Assembly: GCA_016287245.1 (NCBI GenBank)
Contig: JAEEWG010000025.1
Coordinates: forward strand, 1 to 37,109
DNA length: 37,109 nt
Source: Clostridia bacterium
GTDB lineage: Bacteria; Bacillota; Clostridia; Saccharofermentanales; Saccharofermentanaceae
Direction: 5' to 3'
Every line of letters starts with the position of its first letter. The stretch's first letter is position 1. A program made the translations under genes and the position numbers. Below are positions 33,995 to 37,109 of this stretch, in pieces. A model generated the notes under the pieces. It saw nothing but the letters and a program-made list of their open reading frames with translations, was not told where the DNA came from and made no database searches.

Positions 33995-35287
33995 TTACTC
34001 TTCACTCAGAAGCGCATCCAAAGCATCGAGAGACTGCTTTTCTTTTTCACGATAATGTTCTTTCGAATATTCATTCTCCATATAGGGGACCGGTTCAGAT
34101 CCGGAGGATACTGCCGCGTTTTTGCGCTCAACATAGGCATCCTTGTTCTTTCTCTTCGCTTCGGCTTCAAACTGCTTGGCCTTCGTGACCGAAGCTACGC
34201 CATTTTCTTTCCAGAGCGTAAGTCTCTCATCCACCTGGGAAAGTGTGATCGAGCCCATGAAGCGGTGCAGCACTTCGTAGGCATAGCGGATGATCGGTTC
34301 TTCCCAGCAGTCGGTATTGGCCCACTTGTCGATGATCTTCAGGTCCACGCCGTCCAGTTTCTTACGGAAAAGCTCTCCGCAGACATTTGTCAGAGCCGCG
34401 GTTCTGTCAGCGGCCTGCTTCTTCATCTCATAATCTGTGGCAGAGGCCACATCGTGTATGTTATGGGAGAACCATTCCTGGAGGATCTCATCCATCTGGG
34501 CAAATGTAACGGTCTCCTTATTCTTCACTTTACGCAGATAGGAATAAAGGAACGGCGGCACATCCGGCTCCATCTTATATGTCAGGATCCACGTGGTGAT
34601 ATACTCGATATCCACGCCATCCAGGGCTTTTCTCTTCTTCTTGCCCATCTGGGCAACACATTCCTTGATCCTTCTGTCGCCTTCCAACACCTTCTCGAGT
34701 TCTTCCGAAGTATGTACGCCCCGGCGGCACCACTCCTCGCGGAGTTCCTCGGCCGGACGGGTATTCTTGTTAAGAAGTTTTCCTCTTTCCTGAAGCGCAC
34801 TGAAAAGCGCATAGATCACCGCCGGATCCAGCTTATGCACAGACGCGCTGTCGTCGATGAACCGCTGCCAGATAAAGCTCATATGTCCGACAAAGAAAGT
34901 ATCGCTGATGCTTCTCGAAAGACGCATCATCTCCGGGGACTTGTGCTGCGGAGGGGTCTCCAGGCCAGAATCCTTGCGGGCTTCGATATAGCGGTCCACT
35001 TCCTTCGCCTTGATATCCACAAGGTGAAGCGATCCGTCCTCGGCTCTTTCCAGAAGGCCGGCCGACGTCAGATAGAAAAGCTGTTCCTCGATTTCGGACT
35101 GGGACATGCCCAGTTTTTTGGAAAGTTTGTCCGCGTTCATCTTCCCGGAAGAAGATGAGCGGTCCATAAGCATGAATAAGTAGATCTGGATCGATGAACC
35201 GGTCAGCGATGACATATACTGCGTGATGAACAGATCCGGCACCTGCGTGTCCGAAAGCAAAAGTTTCTCTTTTTCTTCCGCTGTCAT
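33995..35287 (-). CDS. DnaD-domain replication protein (DnaB/DnaD-like)
   Basis: A 430-aa protein with two DnaD C-terminal (DnaB_2-type) repeats, about residues 220-300 and 315-375, each ending in a short helix such as QMDEILQEWFSHN and QVDERLTLWKENG. The N-terminal winged-helix-like part (about 1-110) starts DLFITQYMSSLTGSS. A charged Lys/Glu-rich C-terminal tail follows. In Bacillus, DnaD and DnaB recruit DnaI and the helicase to the origin; the adjacent loader supports that role. ATG 35287 has GGAGG 7 nt upstream; the 73 codons before it in the frame lie in a structured intergenic region. Confidence 0.88.
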   Translation of the reverse strand: MTAEEKEKLLLSDTQVPDLFITQYMSSLTGSSIQIYLFMLMDRSSSSGKMNADKLSKKLGMSQSEIEEQLFYLTSAGLLERAEDGSLHLVDIKAKEVDRYIEARKDSGLETPPQHKSPEMMRLSRSISDTFFVGHMSFIWQRFIDDSASVHKLDPAVIYALFSALQERGKLLNKNTRPAEELREEWCRRGVHTSEELEKVLEGDRRIKECVAQMGKKKRKALDGVDIEYITTWILTYKMEPDVPPFLYSYLRKVKNKETVTFAQMDEILQEWFSHNIHDVASATDYEMKKQAADRTAALTNVCGELFRKKLDGVDLKIIDKWANTDCWEEPIIRYAYEVLHRFMGSITLSQVDERLTLWKENGVASVTKAKQFEAEAKRKNKDAYVERKNAAVSSGSEPVPYMENEYSKEHYREKEKQSLDALDALLSEE

Positions 35288-35317
35288 GGCTGACCTCCAA
35301 GTGAAATAGGTTCTAAT

Positions 35318-35326
35318 ATTATAGCA
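35318..35326 (-). promoter_or_regulatory. extended -10 promoter of the dnaD-like operon
   Basis: On the minus strand, TGC followed by TATAAT (35323-35318) forms an extended -10, about 31 nt before the ATG. A recognisable -35 is lacking. Confidence 0.55.
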
Positions 35327-35358
35327 CCTTTTCCCCTTCAAAAGAACTCCCAAGAACA

Positions 35359-35435
35359 CCCGTGCGATGGTATCCCTCCACATCTCAAACATTTTGCTTA
35401 CGCAAAACTCGCCTTGTCCGGATCCATCGCACGGG
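35359..35435. repeat. 12-bp perfect inverted repeat with nested hairpin
   Basis: CCCGTGCGATGG (35359-35370) and CCATCGCACGGG (35424-35435) pair perfectly around 53 bp. Inside, TTTTGC TTAC GCAAAA (35393-35408) is a 6-bp perfect hairpin. It lies between the nifJ terminator and the dnaD-like promoter and belongs to neither. It could be a small RNA or a MITE-like interspersed element. Confidence 0.55.
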
Positions 35436-35463
35436 CCTTTCAACGGGAAGCTCTTTTCGAACG

Positions 35464-35500
35464 AAAAAAGGAGCGGTTCCCGAATGGGAATCGCTCCTTT
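35464..35500 (-). terminator. Rho-independent terminator of nifJ
   Basis: On the minus strand, AAAGGAGCGATTCCC / GGGAACCGCTCCTTT form a stem of about 15 bp (one mismatch) around ATTC, with Ts at the end (TTTTTT). It is 26 nt past the nifJ stop. Confidence 0.9.
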
Positions 35501-35526
35501 GATCAAGCTTATAATTCAGCCTTCGA

Positions 35527-37109
35527 TTAAGCCTCGTTAGCCTTCTTTACATAAGTACCATAACGCTCGATCGCATCCTGGTGTGTCTTTTCGAACATAC
35601 CGTCAACGACGTCTTCCGGATACTTCTTGTAGAGAGAGTTGTAACGAACTTCGCTCTTGAGGAAGGAGATGAAATCGCCTGTCGGCTCCTTGGAGTCGAG
35701 GGTGAATGCATTCTTGCCTTCTGCTGTGAGAGTCGGGTTGAATCTGAACAGATGCCAGTAACCGCACTCAACAGCCTGCTTCTCTTTGATCTGAGCAACC
35801 TTGAGACCACCCTTGATACCGTGGTTGATGCAAGGAGCGTAGCAGATTACGATGGACGGACCATGGTAAGCTTCTGCCTCTGTGAATGCCTTGATCAGCT
35901 GGTTCTTATCAGCACCCATGGATACCTGAGCAACATATACATAACCGTAGCTCATAGCCATCATGCCGAGATCCTTCTTCTTGATTGCCTTACCGCCAGC
36001 AGCGAACTGAGCAACAGCGGAGTGAGGTGTAGACTTGGAAGCCTGTCCACCAGTGTTAGAGTAAACCTCAGTATCGAGAACGAGAACGTTGACATCCTCA
36101 CCGGAAGCGAGTACGTGGTCAAGTCCGCCGTATCCGATATCGTAAGCCCATCCGTCACCACCGATGATCCACTGGGATCTCTTCATGAAGAAGTCTTCAT
36201 ACTCGAGAGCCTTCTTAGCAGCATCGGAACCTTCAGCCTTCAGAGCCTCAGCGAGCTTCTCTGCATTCTCACGAGCCTGATCGCCGGAGTTGAAGCCGTC
36301 GATCCAAGCTGCTGCCGCTGCCTTGAGATCCTCAGAAGATGTAGCAGCAACTGTCTCCTCAACGAGACCCTTTGCTCTGTTTCTCAGCTGCTTGTAACCG
36401 AGGAACATACCGAGACCGTGCTCAGCGTTATCTTCGAAGAGGGAGTTGCCCCATGCAGGACCGAAACCTCTGTAGTTTGTTGTATAAGGCATAGACGGTG
36501 CAGAACCACCCCAGATAGAGGAGCATCCTGTTGCATTGGAGATCTGCATTCTGTCACCGAAGAGCTGGGTAAGGAGCTTAACGTAAGGTGTCTCACCGCA
36601 GCCAGCGCATGCACCGGAGAACTCGAGGAGCGGCTGCTCGAACTGAGAACCCTTGATGCTTGCTTTGTTCATCGGGTTGTCCTTATGAGACAGAGCAACA
36701 CAGTAATCCCAGTTCTCAGCCTCTTTGAGGTTATCCTTGAGCGGAACCATCGTGATGGCCTTTTCCTTAGCGATACAGGACTCTACGCAGATGCCGCAGG
36801 AGAGGCAGTCCATAGCGGATACCTGGATGCGGAACTTGTACTGCTCGTAACCCTTCATGCCGTCCTTTGTCTCGAACGGAGCATTTGCAGCCTCTTCCTC
36901 ATTGAGGAGGAACGGACGGATAGCAGCGTGCGGGCAAACGATGGAGCACTGGTTACACTGGATACACTTGGAAGCATCCCAAACCGGAATATCAACTGCA
37001 GTACCGCGCTTCTCGTAAGCAGCTGTACCCTGCGGGAAAGTACCGTCTTCCATACCCTTGAAGGTAGATACCGGAAGCTTGTTACCTTCCTGTCTGTTCA
37101 TTACGTTAA
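35527..37109 (-). CDS. nifJ: pyruvate:ferredoxin (flavodoxin) oxidoreductase, C-terminal part (5' end beyond right edge)
   Basis: Oxidatively decarboxylates pyruvate to acetyl-CoA and CO2, giving reduced ferredoxin. About 527 C-terminal residues of a protein usually near 1170 aa are present. The frame stays open to the edge (NVM before NRQEGNKLPVSTF), so the internal Met at 37101 is not the true start. Visible are two 4Fe-4S motifs (CIQCNQCSIVCP and CLSCGICVESC), the CAGCGETPY cysteines of the proximal cluster, the GATGCSSIW-like thiamine region (SNATGCSSIWGGSAPS), and the TPP/Mg2+ motif GDGWAYDIGYGGLDH with DTEVYSNTGGQASKSTP. It would feed electrons to the Rnf complex encoded in this window. 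Confidence 0.97.
   Translation of the reverse strand, partial: NVMNRQEGNKLPVSTFKGMEDGTFPQGTAAYEKRGTAVDIPVWDASKCIQCNQCSIVCPHAAIRPFLLNEEEAANAPFETKDGMKGYEQYKFRIQVSAMDCLSCGICVESCIAKEKAITMVPLKDNLKEAENWDYCVALSHKDNPMNKASIKGSQFEQPLLEFSGACAGCGETPYVKLLTQLFGDRMQISNATGCSSIWGGSAPSMPYTTNYRGFGPAWGNSLFEDNAEHGLGMFLGYKQLRNRAKGLVEETVAATSSEDLKAAAAAWIDGFNSGDQARENAEKLAEALKAEGSDAAKKALEYEDFFMKRSQWIIGGDGWAYDIGYGGLDHVLASGEDVNVLVLDTEVYSNTGGQASKSTPHSAVAQFAAGGKAIKKKDLGMMAMSYGYVYVAQVSMGADKNQLIKAFTEAEAYHGPSIVICYAPCINHGIKGGLKVAQIKEKQAVECGYWHLFRFNPTLTAEGKNAFTLDSKEPTGDFISFLKSEVRYNSLYKKYPEDVVDGMFEKTHQDAIERYGTYVKKANEA

Noticed and set aside
35288..35506. 73-codon N-terminal extension of the DnaD-like protein
   Set aside because: It reads through the promoter, the inverted repeat and the nifJ terminator, and a good ribosome binding site lies before ATG 35287.

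Overview
The window looks like the chromosome of an anaerobic, fermentative member of the Clostridia (Bacillota), probably near Oscillospiraceae/Ruminococcaceae. Supporting this are a clostridial-type 16S rRNA 5' end, a complete Rnf complex, pyruvate:ferredoxin oxidoreductase, L-lactate dehydrogenase, a BspA-like leucine-rich-repeat surface protein, DnaD/DnaI-type helicase-loading genes, and AGGAGG-type ribosome binding sites. Placement below class is inference.

Layout, left to right: (1) the 5' end of a 16S gene reading off the left edge, with a strong promoter, then a divergent ldh. (2) A dac-gyrA pair on the minus strand. (3) An ECF sigma factor and a membrane partner on the plus strand. 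(4) The classic origin-associated cluster on the minus strand, rpmH-rnpA-yidD-yidC-jag-mnmE-mnmG-rsmG, followed by an apparent 31-codon hydrophobic gene that overlaps rsmG by ATGA. dnaA and parAB are not at their usual places beside it. (5) An AT-richer surface-protein locus: a BspA-like LRR protein split by a T8 frameshift, and a small secreted protein carrying the same C-terminal module. (6) rnfCDGEAB, then rpmB with its own promoter and terminator. (7) A small AT-rich KilA-N/HTH pair. (8) A GNAT-aldo/keto reductase fusion. (9) trkA-trkH potassium uptake. (10) A 155-aa unknown protein and a stand-alone reverse transcriptase, separated by a GC-rich, hairpin-rich segment enclosed in a 14-bp perfect inverted repeat. 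(11) A minus-strand replication/lipid operon (dnaD-like, dnaI/dnaC-like, acpS, and a membrane protein with an apparently inactive NlpC/P60 domain), and (12) the 3' part of nifJ running off the right edge.

Working together: NifJ makes reduced ferredoxin from pyruvate, Rnf couples ferredoxin oxidation and NAD+ reduction to ion export, and LDH reoxidises NADH. YidC, YidD, Jag and the RNase P/L34 genes serve membrane-protein insertion and RNA metabolism. DnaD- and DnaI-like proteins load the replicative helicase.

The best candidate for an undescribed system is the reverse transcriptase with its inverted-repeat-bounded upstream element. The architecture recalls a retron msr-msd, but the RT lacks the retron VTG signature.
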